From an uncultured Dehalococcoidia bacterium (GTDB taxonomy: Bacteria > Chloroflexota > Dehalococcoidia > Lucifugimonadales > UBA1123), in assembly GCA_958296105.1 (NCBI GenBank), contig OY282441.1, positions 717,800 to 781,799 on the forward strand: 64,000 bases of DNA. Reading direction: 5' to 3'. The position numbers and the translations under genes are program-made. This document shows positions 1 through 7,617 of this stretch, one piece after another. The stretch's first letter is position 1, and each line of letters starts with the position of its first letter. A model generated the notes under the pieces. The model did no database searches and was not told the DNA's origin. It worked only from the letters and a program-made list of their open reading frames with translations.

Positions 1-334
1 GCCGAGCCAGCAGTCGGCATGGTACTCATACCTGACCGCCAATCTGCGGAAGCTGCCCCAGCCAAGCGAACACAGTCTCTCGACCTTCCAGCGTTTCCTG
101 TAACGCGCAGCGGTCGTCCGTCCTGGGTCATTGAGAGCAACATCGAGGGGGGCGGAGTCGTAAGCGCGGTCGCCGATGGGTCTTTGGGGCAGCTCGTCGA
201 CCAACATGTCTTCCAACGTGGCTTCTACGAGTCTGACCTCCATGAGGCGAAGCGCTCTCGGTGTGTACGGCGACAGGAAGACCGGAACGGTCTGCCACTG
301 CCATGAGCTTCGTATCCCTGCCACGCTTGGTCAT
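1..334 (-). pseudogene. IS5-family transposase remnant, frameshifted, cut by window edge
   Basis: Reading the minus strand gives clear DDE transposase blocks. One frame encodes [15 protein letters not shown] followed by ESASPH. A second frame, one base shifted near position 240, continues [12 protein letters not shown], then PIGDRAYDS (the GDxxYDS aspartate motif), then RYRKRWKVERL and FRRLAVRYEYHA (the C-terminal Y-R-E motif). The shift looks like one extra G in the CATGGAGG run. Sequence between the second aspartate block and the RYRKRWK block is also missing compared with usual family members. The reading frame continues past base 1. The element is therefore dead. Confidence 0.8.
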
Positions 335-704
335 TCCAACCTGTTTTGGCAGCTGCGAATGGATAGGTTCGGGCGCGTCCTGCCAGCGCTCCCAAAATAG
401 CGCCTGCCAAATTGGGACGCTTCCCCAGTTGGGGGTTGGGGAATTTCGTTGGCGGCTGGTGGTACAATGGCTACGAAGCGGGTGGCGCGCCTCGTTCTTC
501 TATATATTCCTGTATATGTTCTGCTCGCAGCCGATTGGGGCGAACGATCTGATACAATCGGGCAGGCGCGCGGATGGCGGACAGTACGGTCTTCATGCGG
601 ATTTGGGGTTCTGTCAGAATCGGGGTTCGCGGGATGGATCGGCGCGTGTTCGCGATGGCGCGTATTCATCGAAACTGTGCGGAAGCTGTGTGAGGAGCAA
701 ACCG
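335..704. other. Non-coding stretch upstream of the P-loop/DRTGG gene
   Basis: No convincing gene is seen. Long open frames here on both strands lack ribosome sites and recognisable protein features. The stretch contains an AT-rich patch (about 497-517) inside otherwise GC-rich DNA, and a TGATACAAT sequence near 549 that could be a -10 box, but no matching -35 was found. A ribosome site (GAGGAG, 692-697) belongs to the next gene. Confidence 0.5.
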
Positions 705-1688
705 ATGTCCGTTCTACTTGTCGCATCAGATCGGCCCGGCGCGGGGAAGACGGCGGTGGCCGTCGGGCTGGCTCGCGTAGCGCGGCGGGCAGGCATCGGC
801 GCGGCGGCGTTCAAGCCGTTCGCATCGAGCGCGGACGACCGCGACGCTCGCGTCATCGGCGAGCTGGCGAATCGGGCGCCGGACGGCTGGCCCATGTCGA
901 TCGGCGATTCGGGGCCGACTGCGGACGACCTGCGCTCGACGGCAGGCGCGCTCGAAGACGCGGGCGCGGAGCTGTCCATCGTGGAGCTTCCGTCTGCGGC
1001 GGGGCCCGAAGGGGCAAGGGCGGCGGCGGACGCGCTGGGCGCAAGCGCGCTGCTTGTGGCAGGCTATCGCCGAGGTCTGACGGGGGATGATCTGAAGGGC
1101 TGGCGCGACAGGCTGGGCGACAGGCTCATCGGCGCTCTGGTGAACGGGGTCACGAGATACATGGGGACGGAGGCGAGGAACGTCCTCGCTCCGTCTGTGG
1201 AAGGCGCGGGCGTGAAGTGTCTGGGGCTGATACCCGAAGACAGGCTGATGCTGTCGGTCTCCATCGAGGAGGCGCGGGCAGGGCTTGGCGGTCGGTACGT
1301 GGTGGACGAAGGCGACACGAACGGGCCGATCGAGTGGTTCCAGGTCGGCGGGATGAGCCTAGATCCGGGGGAGCTGCGCTTCGGCCTGTACGAGAACAAC
1401 GCCGTGGTCGTCAGGGGGGACAGGCCGGACATACAGATGTCTGCGCTGAACGCCTCCGCCTCGTGTCTCGTGCTGACCGGGGGCATCGAGCCTATCGAGT
1501 ACATCCTCTACGAGGCGCGCGAGGAGGAGACGCCGATCATGGTCGTCGAGCCGGATACGCTGGCGACTATGGCCGCGCTGGAAGGGGTCAGCGCAGGGGC
1601 GCGGATGGACGGCGAGGTGAAGGCGCGACGGTTCAGCGAGCTATTGGAAGCTCACGTGGATATGGACGCGCTCCTGCCGCCCAAGTAG
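705..1688 (+). CDS. P-loop/DRTGG-domain protein (phosphotransacetylase N-terminal-like)
   Basis: This 327-residue protein has a dethiobiotin-synthetase/CobQ-like P-loop at the N terminus (RPGAGKTAVAVGLARVARR, residues about 9-27). Its C terminus carries a DRTGG domain with the hallmark GDRPDIQMSAL and LVLTGG segments. The same two domains form the N-terminal regulatory half of long phosphate acetyltransferases, but the catalytic PTA domain is absent, so this is a stand-alone version of unknown activity. The start is the ATG at 705 behind GAGGAG; the frame is open upstream but without a ribosome site. The last 29 codons lie inside a direct repeat copied at 9541-9735, which marks the left edge of the accessory island. 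Confidence 0.8.
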   Translation: MSVLLVASDRPGAGKTAVAVGLARVARRAGIGAAAFKPFASSADDRDARVIGELANRAPDGWPMSIGDSGPTADDLRSTAGALEDAGAELSIVELPSAAGPEGARAAADALGASALLVAGYRRGLTGDDLKGWRDRLGDRLIGALVNGVTRYMGTEARNVLAPSVEGAGVKCLGLIPEDRLMLSVSIEEARAGLGGRYVVDEGDTNGPIEWFQVGGMSLDPGELRFGLYENNAVVVRGDRPDIQMSALNASASCLVLTGGIEPIEYILYEAREEETPIMVVEPDTLATMAALEGVSAGARMDGEVKARRFSELLEAHVDMDALLPPK

Positions 1689-1795
1689 GGCGAATCCAAC
1701 GGCCTGTGGGAGTGTGGGCGATCCGAGCCGCATCCGCAAGCGACGGCGCGCTGGGGAAGGATCAGTTGTCCAAGCTGCCGGGGAACTCGCCGGCG
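1601..1795 (+). repeat. Left copy of island-flanking direct repeat
   Basis: These 195 bases recur without gaps at 9541-9735 (offset exactly 7,940) with about a dozen mismatches counted by eye. The copy covers the 3' end of the P-loop/DRTGG gene, the intergenic gap and the last bases of the convergent VOC gene whose intact copy is at 9702-10151. The native order was therefore DRTGG gene followed by VOC gene, and everything between the copies was inserted. Confidence 0.85.
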
Positions 1796-1815
1796 GGTAT
1801 TCTCCGCTCGCGCTG

Positions 1816-1886
1816 GCATTACATCTGGGGTTCGTCATCTTTGGGTTCATCGTTGATGCGATACGCAATAGTGTTAACATGCCCTA
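1816..1886 (+). pseudogene. IS5-type transposase C-terminal fragment with inverted-repeat end
   Basis: The plus strand reads LGFVIFGFIVDAIRNSVN and stops at a GTGTTAACA terminal sequence. It matches the minus-strand 3' end of the element at 27462-28297 almost base for base. Only the last 24 or so codons and the inverted-repeat end remain. The sequence just before it (1797-1813, GGTATTCTCC and following bases) also resembles the 3' end of the other transposase remnant near 3455, suggesting nested insertions. Confidence 0.7.
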
Positions 1887-1915
1887 GCATATTGAGCATT
1901 AGAGGCATCTTTCAA

Positions 1916-3343
1916 TCATATTCCTAGTGTCTTCCGTAACTGTCTATATTGACCGTTGGATGCTATGTTTTCGAGCCGGTTCTTCTGGTATTTCTTGATG
2001 AACCTCAGCATCTCGGTCAGCCTAGGATTTACCGCCCGCGTAATCAGCGTTGCGGCCAGTTCCTGATACCGATCCGCACACGGTAGAAATTGCAGGCGCG
2101 AAGCAACTTCCGAATCGTGGACAAGATTGATGAACTCGCGGATGTGACCATCAGAGAATCGTGTTATCAGATCGTCATAGTGATCTCGGGCAGCCCAAGA
2201 GATCCCATAGCCGTTGCCAATACGACACATTGTGACCGTCTTGACATATTTTGCCCAGACTGTTCTGGGAACATCTCCACTTTTGGGTACAAGACGACTC
2301 AGAAGTCTGGCAGGGGCCGGCTCTGTATAGAAATTATGCCATCCGCGGTGTGCCATCATCAGGTTATCCAAGGCAGTTGACATTTCGGCAGCGCGGGTTT
2401 CTTTGGTTAAGAACTCCGTCCCGTCGACTATTTCGATAAACTCGCGGGCCAGTTTCGCTCTGGATGCTTCGCCATTGACAGCGAGCGTTGCCTGATGCAA
2501 TCCGACTTCTCGGCGTGCACCCACTGAAACAACGGCCCAGACCGACGGTGCTACAAGTTTGATGTTGTCCTTGACCTGAGTATCAACACTCGTGTCCGTG
2601 TACATTCCAAGAATCGCGCGGAGCAGGGACTCTGACAATTCTTCAGGTAGTGACGGTAATCTCGTCGCAATGAGTGGCACCTCAGTATCAGAGAGTTGCT
2701 CTGTACGCAGGCTGTTCAGCAACCTGCGTACTTCAATGACTGGACCGGCAGGATCCTTTGCTATTACCTCTACGATACATGTCTCGAGCCAGCTAATGAT
2801 CTGCAATCCCGTGATTTCGTTCTGGTTTGGATGGGCTGCACTAGCATGGTTTCTCATGTTCCGGACGTAGTCCAGATGTCGAAAACCGTTCTCAGTGATA
2901 ATGCCTGTTGTATGGCAACCGCGGATCAGTTCCCAGTCGTCGAGCTTTTCCAAGTCGGCTTCGACCCTGAGTTTCGACCGTCGATTAGGATCATTGACCA
3001 CACTGTCGAAGAAATACGCAAGATCGAACTGAGTGACCTTCTGGCGTAGGTTCCTGACAGTCTCGTTCCAAAGGTAGTTCAACGCTGCATCAAAGAGACC
3101 TACCGCACACGCAGCTGCGAACTTGGAGATGTAGACCGCCGCCGCCTTCTGATCATCTGTCAAAACCCCGAGAACGGTCGACATATTTTGGAATACAGGA
3201 CGGCGACGATCGACCGGGACTAGGATATCATCTTTGGGCAATCCCTCCAGATCCAAGTATGAGTCGAGTTGCGTGCCAAACGCCTCAACCGCCGGGGCGA
3301 TCTCTATACGTGAGTATGGTTCCATGCTTACATCAGTATCCAC
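1916..3343 (-). CDS. Uncharacterised protein with HEPN-like RNMRNH motif
   Basis: This protein of about 475 residues is not one I recognise by family. A central alpha-helical part contains YVRNMRNHASAAHPN (arginine about 161, histidine about 166), an R-x4-H arrangement typical of HEPN RNase domains and preceded by helices as in those folds. No signal peptide or membrane segment is visible. The frame is open to a TTG at 3403, but a promoter-like pair ends at 3394, so I prefer the GTG at 3343 (GGAG eight bases upstream) or the ATG at 3325. Codon use is less GC-biased than in flanking housekeeping genes. It lies inside the repeat-bounded island beside TIR/SLOG genes, so a defence role is possible but unproven. 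Confidence 0.7.
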   Translation of the reverse strand: MDTDVSMEPYSRIEIAPAVEAFGTQLDSYLDLEGLPKDDILVPVDRRRPVFQNMSTVLGVLTDDQKAAAVYISKFAAACAVGLFDAALNYLWNETVRNLRQKVTQFDLAYFFDSVVNDPNRRSKLRVEADLEKLDDWELIRGCHTTGIITENGFRHLDYVRNMRNHASAAHPNQNEITGLQIISWLETCIVEVIAKDPAGPVIEVRRLLNSLRTEQLSDTEVPLIATRLPSLPEELSESLLRAILGMYTDTSVDTQVKDNIKLVAPSVWAVVSVGARREVGLHQATLAVNGEASRAKLAREFIEIVDGTEFLTKETRAAEMSTALDNLMMAHRGWHNFYTEPAPARLLSRLVPKSGDVPRTVWAKYVKTVTMCRIGNGYGISWAARDHYDDLITRFSDGHIREFINLVHDSEVASRLQFLPCADRYQELAATLITRAVNPRLTEMLRFIKKYQKNRLENIASNGQYRQLRKTLGI

Positions 3344-3393
3344 GTGCAATCTCCACACTGATACTCTTACATCTTCCTGTCTTCCGGTTCCAA

Positions 3394-3422
3394 ATTGTAC
3401 CAAATCGCCAGTTTAGCTTCAA
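3394..3422 (-). promoter_or_regulatory. Predicted sigma70-type promoter of the HEPN-like gene
   Basis: Read on the minus strand this is TTGAAG (3422-3417), a 17-base spacer, and TACAAT (3399-3394). It sits about 50 bases upstream of the GTG start at 3343, which argues against the upstream TTG as the start. Confidence 0.55.
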
Positions 3423-3830
3423 AGATCATATACGAGCAACGTGTTTTTGCTATAGGTATTCTCCACTCGCGTTAGAGACTCCCTGAGCCACACCATCGCC
3501 AGCGATCCCCTCAGCGCCTCCACGTTCTTTGTGTACCCCTTCGTCGATCGCGCCAGCCGGTTCAGCTCGCTGCCCTTGCCAACCTCATGTATGCCGCTAT
3601 GTACGCCGCCGGGCAGATAGCTGTACACCTCATACGCATCGCCCCTGCAACGCTCAACCCTCGGCAAGGCGAGCGACTGGGTGATGGACGCGCTCGTGGT
3701 ATTGGCGGCGGACGCCGTCGGGGTGAAGAGGCGCCGGCAGTCTCCGCAACGGTATGTCTGCTTTCCGCGTGAGAATCCATACTTGGGTGTTCAGTTGGAG
3801 GCGCAGTGTGGATATCGCGTGTCGTGACGG
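3419..3830 (-). pseudogene. IS1-like transposase remnant with internal stop and deletion
   Basis: One minus-strand frame reads KYGFSRGKQTYRCGDCRRLFTP (split here: zinc-ribbon start KYGFSRGKQ, end YRCGDCRRLFTP). It then jumps to AYEVYSYLPGG and LARSTKGYTKNVEALRGSL, the C-terminal signature of IS1-type transposases. The central catalytic part is missing, a TGA interrupts the zinc ribbon just before TPKYGF, and the first cysteine of the ribbon appears mutated to tyrosine. It is a decayed insertion sequence inside the island. Confidence 0.75.
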
Positions 3831-3937
3831 TAGATTCGTGGACGAGCCGTTGGGCATGTCCTTTCAGATGCGGATAGTGAAAACACGGATTTCCTATGCT
3901 GTCTCATCGTCGTAAAGTGGTATAAGCTGGGATCTGA

Positions 3938-4177
3938 TATGAACACCTTAGCTTAGCTATTGATGACCTGCCATTTCCACTGCCACCCACTCTCGATGAA
4001 CAAAGTGGAGGCGGCGCCGTTCTCAGCGTCTCCGACTGTCGAAGCGACCTGCGGGAAAGTAAGCGCATCGTGGGGGAGGACATATTCACTCCGATGACGA
4101 CTGGCCAAATCCGAGTCGCAGAGCTCGACCTACCAGCCATTGGTCGGCTGCGCAGCCTCTATACGGGGGTGGGCTGA
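3938..4177 (+). CDS. Possible small or 5'-truncated gene coupled to the TIR gene
   Basis: An open frame of 79 codons after the in-frame TGA at 3935-3937 ends in TGATG, so its stop overlaps the TIR start by one base. Its composition looks coding (LPPTLDEQ, RIVGEDIFTP, RVAELDLPAIGRLRSLY). I could not find a normal start: the first in-frame ATG is near codon 50. It could be the 3' part of a truncated gene, a gene with a rare start codon, or chance. No family is recognised. It fills the gap between the IS1-like remnant and the TIR gene. Confidence 0.35.
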   Translation, partial: YEHLSLAIDDLPFPLPPTLDEQSGGGAVLSVSDCRSDLRESKRIVGEDIFTPMTTGQIRVAELDLPAIGRLRSLYTGVG

Positions 4178-5355
4178 TGGTGGAAGCCAACGTCCCGTCT
4201 CCCTTCATGCTCTACGTCGTTTGGCATCGGGAATACGATCTTGGGGCCAAGATCGCAAAAACGCTTCACAACCACTTCGGTTCCCATCGCTACAGAAACA
4301 TTGCAGGGGGCGCGGGTGTGCGCGTGATTTTTCGCAATTCGGCTGCGCCTGACTCTCAGACCCCTATTCCAGTCGACTGGGACAGCGCTGACACGACTGC
4401 AACCGTGACCTTGATCGACCGATCGCTTGCAAATGATCGAGCATGGGTACGGTATGTTATTGGCTTGTCGAGAGAAGCCGATGTCAGGGGTTTCCGTGCC
4501 CGAGTGTTTCCGGTCGAAATGGAAGCGGGTACCCTCGATATCGGGATCGAGGAGCAAGCGTTCCGCTGGGTCCGTTGGACGGGTACGAGTGACGAACGCG
4601 AGCAACGGCTCATCAGAGACATCACCCACGAGTTCTGTAGGATGCTGAGACATCACTTGGCGCAACTTCAGCATCCAGATGCCGAAGACGACCTCGAACA
4701 ATACTTGAAGAAAGTCAACGTCTTCCTCAGTCATTCCAAGCACGACGGACATGGTGAACTGGTGGCTGAAAAAATCCGAGACTGGTTCCACAGCAACAGC
4801 GCCCTATCGAGTTTCTTGGACGTCCATGATATACCCGCGGGGCTGCCATTTTCGACGGTCATCAACCACTCCATCCAAGACGGAATTTTGGTAGCGGTGT
4901 ATACTGATTCCTACTCGTCTCGCGAGTGGTGCAGACATGAAGTGATCAGAGCAAAGCTCATGAACGTTCCGATGCTGGTTGTGGATTGCCTGCAAACGCT
5001 CGATGAGCGCGCCTTCCCCTACTTGGGGAATGTGCCTTTCATCCGCATGGATCCAGATAGAACGGATCGGATCGATCAGATAGCGGGCATCCTGCTAGAC
5101 GAAACATTCAAGGACTTCCTCTGGAGGTGCAGGGTCGAGAGGCTCCGCGAACTGCATCCACAGACCATGTTCACAGCGCGTTCGCCAGAGTTGATATCGC
5201 TTGCGAGCTTCCCTGACTCAACTGGTGACTTCGAACGAGTAATCGTCTATCCCGATCCACCGCTAGGCACAGGGGAGGCGCGGCTGTTCTCTGACGTTGC
5301 ACACAATGTGAGTCTGTACAACCTGACTGAGTGGCTGGCGGAAGTGGGAGAATGA
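4177..5355 (+). CDS. TIR-domain protein, probable NAD-cleaving defence effector or signal producer
   Basis: Of 392 residues, the C-terminal half (about 178-300) is a TIR domain. It starts VNVFLSHSKHDGHG, has FLDVHDIPAG in the BB-loop position, and carries SSREWCRHEV with the presumed catalytic glutamate E255 (WCxxE). The N-terminal 130 residues (FMLYVVWHREYDLGAKIAKTL, then VTLIDRSLANDRAWVRYVI) look like a second, degenerate TIR-like fold lacking that glutamate. No signal peptide is seen. TIR enzymes of this kind cleave NAD+ or make cyclic ADP-ribose signals. The stop overlaps the next start (ATGA), coupling it to the SLOG gene. Function in anti-phage defence is inferred from family and context. 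Confidence 0.85.
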   Translation: MVEANVPSPFMLYVVWHREYDLGAKIAKTLHNHFGSHRYRNIAGGAGVRVIFRNSAAPDSQTPIPVDWDSADTTATVTLIDRSLANDRAWVRYVIGLSREADVRGFRARVFPVEMEAGTLDIGIEEQAFRWVRWTGTSDEREQRLIRDITHEFCRMLRHHLAQLQHPDAEDDLEQYLKKVNVFLSHSKHDGHGELVAEKIRDWFHSNSALSSFLDVHDIPAGLPFSTVINHSIQDGILVAVYTDSYSSREWCRHEVIRAKLMNVPMLVVDCLQTLDERAFPYLGNVPFIRMDPDRTDRIDQIAGILLDETFKDFLWRCRVERLRELHPQTMFTARSPELISLASFPDSTGDFERVIVYPDPPLGTGEARLFSDVAHNVSLYNLTEWLAEVGE

Positions 5356-6185
5356 CAACTAACTATGAACAGAAGCCCAGTGTCATCGCGGTCTCGACAT
5401 CGGAGAGCCCGGATATGGCGGTGTTTGGACTAAGTGATGGACATTTGCGAGACGCCATGGCCGAAATCGCCACGCACCTCCTGGCGCGCGGGGCGAACCT
5501 GGCTTATGGCGGAGATCTGCGCGGCGGCGGCTTCACGGAGTTATTGTTCGAGCTGGTTCTGCGCTACCGGCGTCTATCAGAAACGGCTGGTGACGTCCGC
5601 GTGACCAACTACCTAGCGTGGCCCGTCCACATCCAGATGACTGCCGATAAGCTGAACGCACTTGCCGAGGGGCTCTCCGAGACTGCACTTCTGGCACTAA
5701 TCGGAAGGGATGGCGAGCGACTGGCGCCGGAAGATCGCCATGCGCTTGCAGAGCATGAACCCGGCGCCGATGAGTGGTCCAATGGCCTGACAGTGATGCG
5801 GCAGACCATGCGCGACGAGACGGATGCGCGCATTGTGCTTGGTGGGCGGGTAGAGGGTTACAGGGGGTGTATGCCGGGTATCGCGGAAGAGGCGCTGTTG
5901 TCACTTCAGTCCGGCCAAGCGGTGTTCCTGCTCGGCGGCTTCGGGGGTTGCGCGCGAGACATTGCGGAAACACTTATGCTCGTAGACCCTTGGGCTGGCT
6001 CACGTCCTGCATGGCCAGGACGGGCAAAGTTCGAGGGCTATACTCCGGACAGTCTGCACAACGGACTTTCAAGGGAAGAAAACCGCATACTTGCGGATAC
6101 TCCTTACATCGATCAGGCTGTGACCCTAGTTCTGCGAGGTATCAACCGATTACGCGCCAACAGGGCCAGTGGCGACTCAGGGTAG
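5352..6185 (+). CDS. SLOG-domain protein (nucleotide-derived ligand sensor partner of TIR)
   Basis: The 277-residue protein has the Rossmann-like SLOG/LOG signatures: VIAVSTSESPD near the start, NLAYGGDLRGGGFT (about 49-62), VLGGRVEGYRGCMPGIAEEA (162-181) and VFLLGGFGGCARDIAETL (191-208). Many SLOG domains bind nucleotides or NAD derivatives; in Thoeris ThsA a SLOG domain senses the molecule made by TIR protein ThsB. Here the SLOG protein has no visible SIR2, nuclease or membrane effector domain, so it would have to act with another protein or be an enzyme itself. Its ATG lies inside the TIR stop codon (ATGA), a tight two-gene operon. Confidence 0.8.
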   Translation: MTTNYEQKPSVIAVSTSESPDMAVFGLSDGHLRDAMAEIATHLLARGANLAYGGDLRGGGFTELLFELVLRYRRLSETAGDVRVTNYLAWPVHIQMTADKLNALAEGLSETALLALIGRDGERLAPEDRHALAEHEPGADEWSNGLTVMRQTMRDETDARIVLGGRVEGYRGCMPGIAEEALLSLQSGQAVFLLGGFGGCARDIAETLMLVDPWAGSRPAWPGRAKFEGYTPDSLHNGLSREENRILADTPYIDQAVTLVLRGINRLRANRASGDSG

Positions 6186-6470
6186 GAAGGGAGCAATGAC
6201 GCCGACAATGCCGCGTGGGGATGGACCATGGGATTGGTGCGCGCGCGCAGGAAGCCGCTGACGCGGTCATCAGTCTCGGACACGTGCGACAGGAAGAAAC
6301 CCTACGCAACGAGCCGCTCGCGCGCCGTTCCACTGTCCAACGGCGCCACTCGCGCCAGTCTCGTGAAGAAGCCGTGATTGTCCGTAGCCATTGTCGAGCC
6401 TCTTGGCTGGTTATCAAGACAAGACAAGAATAAGCCCCAGCGTGATATACAGGCCGGGGCTTGGGGTTGG
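6186..6470. other. Gap downstream of the SLOG gene; possible decayed gene on minus strand
   Basis: No intact gene is supported. A minus-strand frame reads ATDNHGFFTRLARVAPLDSG, meets a TAG, and then continues with LSHVSETDDRVSGFLRART, which looks like the remains of a coding sequence. I cannot name the family. No terminator was identified. Confidence 0.3.
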
Positions 6471-6698
6471 TTAGGAGAGGGCTGCTCCCATGCTTACAAT
6501 GCCAACGCATACGCACATGGTGAAGGCGAGTATCACGCATCCAAGGGATATCAGCATCCCCTTGAGCGCCTTCTGCACCTTCGCCTTGCCCACCGGAGTC
6601 TCGTTGTCCTGGACGAGGTAGATGATCACTCCGATGATTCCCAGGCAGAACCCTATCCAGAACGGCGTCGCTCCCACTTCGATTCTTTCAGCTTTCAC
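6471..6698 (-). CDS. Small two-helix membrane protein
   Basis: The 75-residue protein has two hydrophobic segments, FWIGFCLGIIGVIIYLV (about 13-29) and GMLISLGCVILAFTMCVCV (about 48-66), separated by a charged KAKVQKALKG linker. I take the GTG at 6698 as start because AGGAG lies eight bases upstream; the ATG at 6731 would overlap the upstream lipoprotein gene and lacks a ribosome site. It follows the lipoprotein gene by 20 bases, so both are probably co-transcribed. Function unknown. Confidence 0.6.
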   Translation of the reverse strand: MKAERIEVGATPFWIGFCLGIIGVIIYLVQDNETPVGKAKVQKALKGMLISLGCVILAFTMCVCVGIVSMGAALS

Positions 6699-6718
6699 TA
6701 TTGCATCTCCTGTGCTGA

Positions 6719-7324
6719 TTACCGCCCGCATTGCGTTACGGCGTTGCGAGCATCAAGGGCTGAGTATTTGCCCATTCCCCCATCAAGTTGGGCGCTGAGC
6801 GAAACCATATTTTCTCCGGCCTGACGACCTGCCGCCGAGACTGCGTCATACTCCGCTCGCACCCAAGCGCAGCCGAAATCCCTCACGATGGGATTGGATG
6901 TCTGACTGGGTTGTGTTTGGCCAGTCTGTGTCTGCCTGGGCTGTGTCTGCCCGCATTGCGTTACGGCGTTGCGAGCGTCAAGGGCTGAGTATTTACCCAT
7001 TCCTCCATCAAGTTGGGCGCTGAGCAAAACCATGTTTTCTCCGGACTGACGACCTGCCGCCGAGACTGCGTCGTACTCCGCTTGCACCCAAGCGCAGCCG
7101 AAATCCCTCACAATGGGATTGGATGTCTGACTGGGTTGTGTTTGGCCAGTCTGTGTCTGGCTGGGTTGTATCTGTCTCTGCTGACCCTCGAACTGCTGCT
7201 GGACGATTGGGGTTGGTACAGGTGCGGGGAGGGCAGGCTGGGACGGCGGTTCTGCGTCACAGCCCGCGATCAGCGTGAACGCGAGAATCATCGCTCCCGC
7301 GAAGGCGAATCTGGTTCTGGTCAT
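6719..7324 (-). CDS. Lipoprotein with a tandemly duplicated domain
   Basis: A signal peptide ending in the lipobox LIAGC (residues about 18-22) predicts a lipid-anchored exported protein. After a Pro/Gln-rich linker come two nearly identical units of about 75 residues, each with QTSNPIVRDFGCAWV, AEYDAVSAAGRQ, GENMV and GGMGKYSALDARNAVTQCG, joined by a TQTGQTQPSQT linker. Each unit has two cysteines that could pair. The near identity, also at DNA level (6721-6960 against 6950-7190), shows a recent duplication. Family unknown. It heads a short minus-strand unit with the small membrane protein and lies inside the island. Confidence 0.75.
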   Translation of the reverse strand: MTRTRFAFAGAMILAFTLIAGCDAEPPSQPALPAPVPTPIVQQQFEGQQRQIQPSQTQTGQTQPSQTSNPIVRDFGCAWVQAEYDAVSAAGRQSGENMVLLSAQLDGGMGKYSALDARNAVTQCGQTQPRQTQTGQTQPSQTSNPIVRDFGCAWVRAEYDAVSAAGRQAGENMVSLSAQLDGGMGKYSALDARNAVTQCGR

Positions 7325-7525
7325 GTCACTCTCCTTCTCTCCAAATCATAGGCTCCGCCATGTAGTTTCGACGGTATGAGATGAACGTCTTGTGTCGAAC
7401 TCGATCTAGCATCGTAATGATTCTCCCTCAGCTAGTCTCTGACTCGGACTTCGATCATCGGCCTGCCCATGCTCAGCTCGAGCCAGATAGATAGAACAGA
7501 GCATAGACCAGCATCGCTCGTTCTG
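7325..7525. other. Divergent intergenic region between lipoprotein and XRE regulator
   Basis: Less GC-rich DNA with no supported gene; a 76-codon minus-strand frame over 7432-7662 overlaps the regulator start and has no recognisable features. The region should carry the promoters of both divergent units. Confidence 0.4.
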
Positions 7526-7561
7526 TCAAACGTTAACGATCTAGATACTAAACGTTTGACG
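7526..7561 (+). promoter_or_regulatory. Inverted-repeat operator overlapping a -35 box, upstream of XRE gene
   Basis: TCAAACGTT (7526-7534) and AACGTTTGA (7551-7559) form a perfect 9-base inverted repeat with a 16-base centre. The right arm overlaps TTGACG (7556-7561), a -35-like hexamer followed after 17 bases by TACTCT. The arrangement fits autoregulation by the XRE protein encoded at 7618. Confidence 0.6.
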
Positions 7562-7617
7562 AGTGAGCGCAGAAGTATTACTCTGCACAAGCAATAACGT
7601 AGAGGAGGCGATGCGCA

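Noticed and set aside
261-704. N-terminal extension of the P-loop/DRTGG protein
   Set aside because: The upstream in-frame sequence has no domain features and overlaps the transposase remnant; the ATG at 705 has a good ribosome site and starts right before the P-loop.
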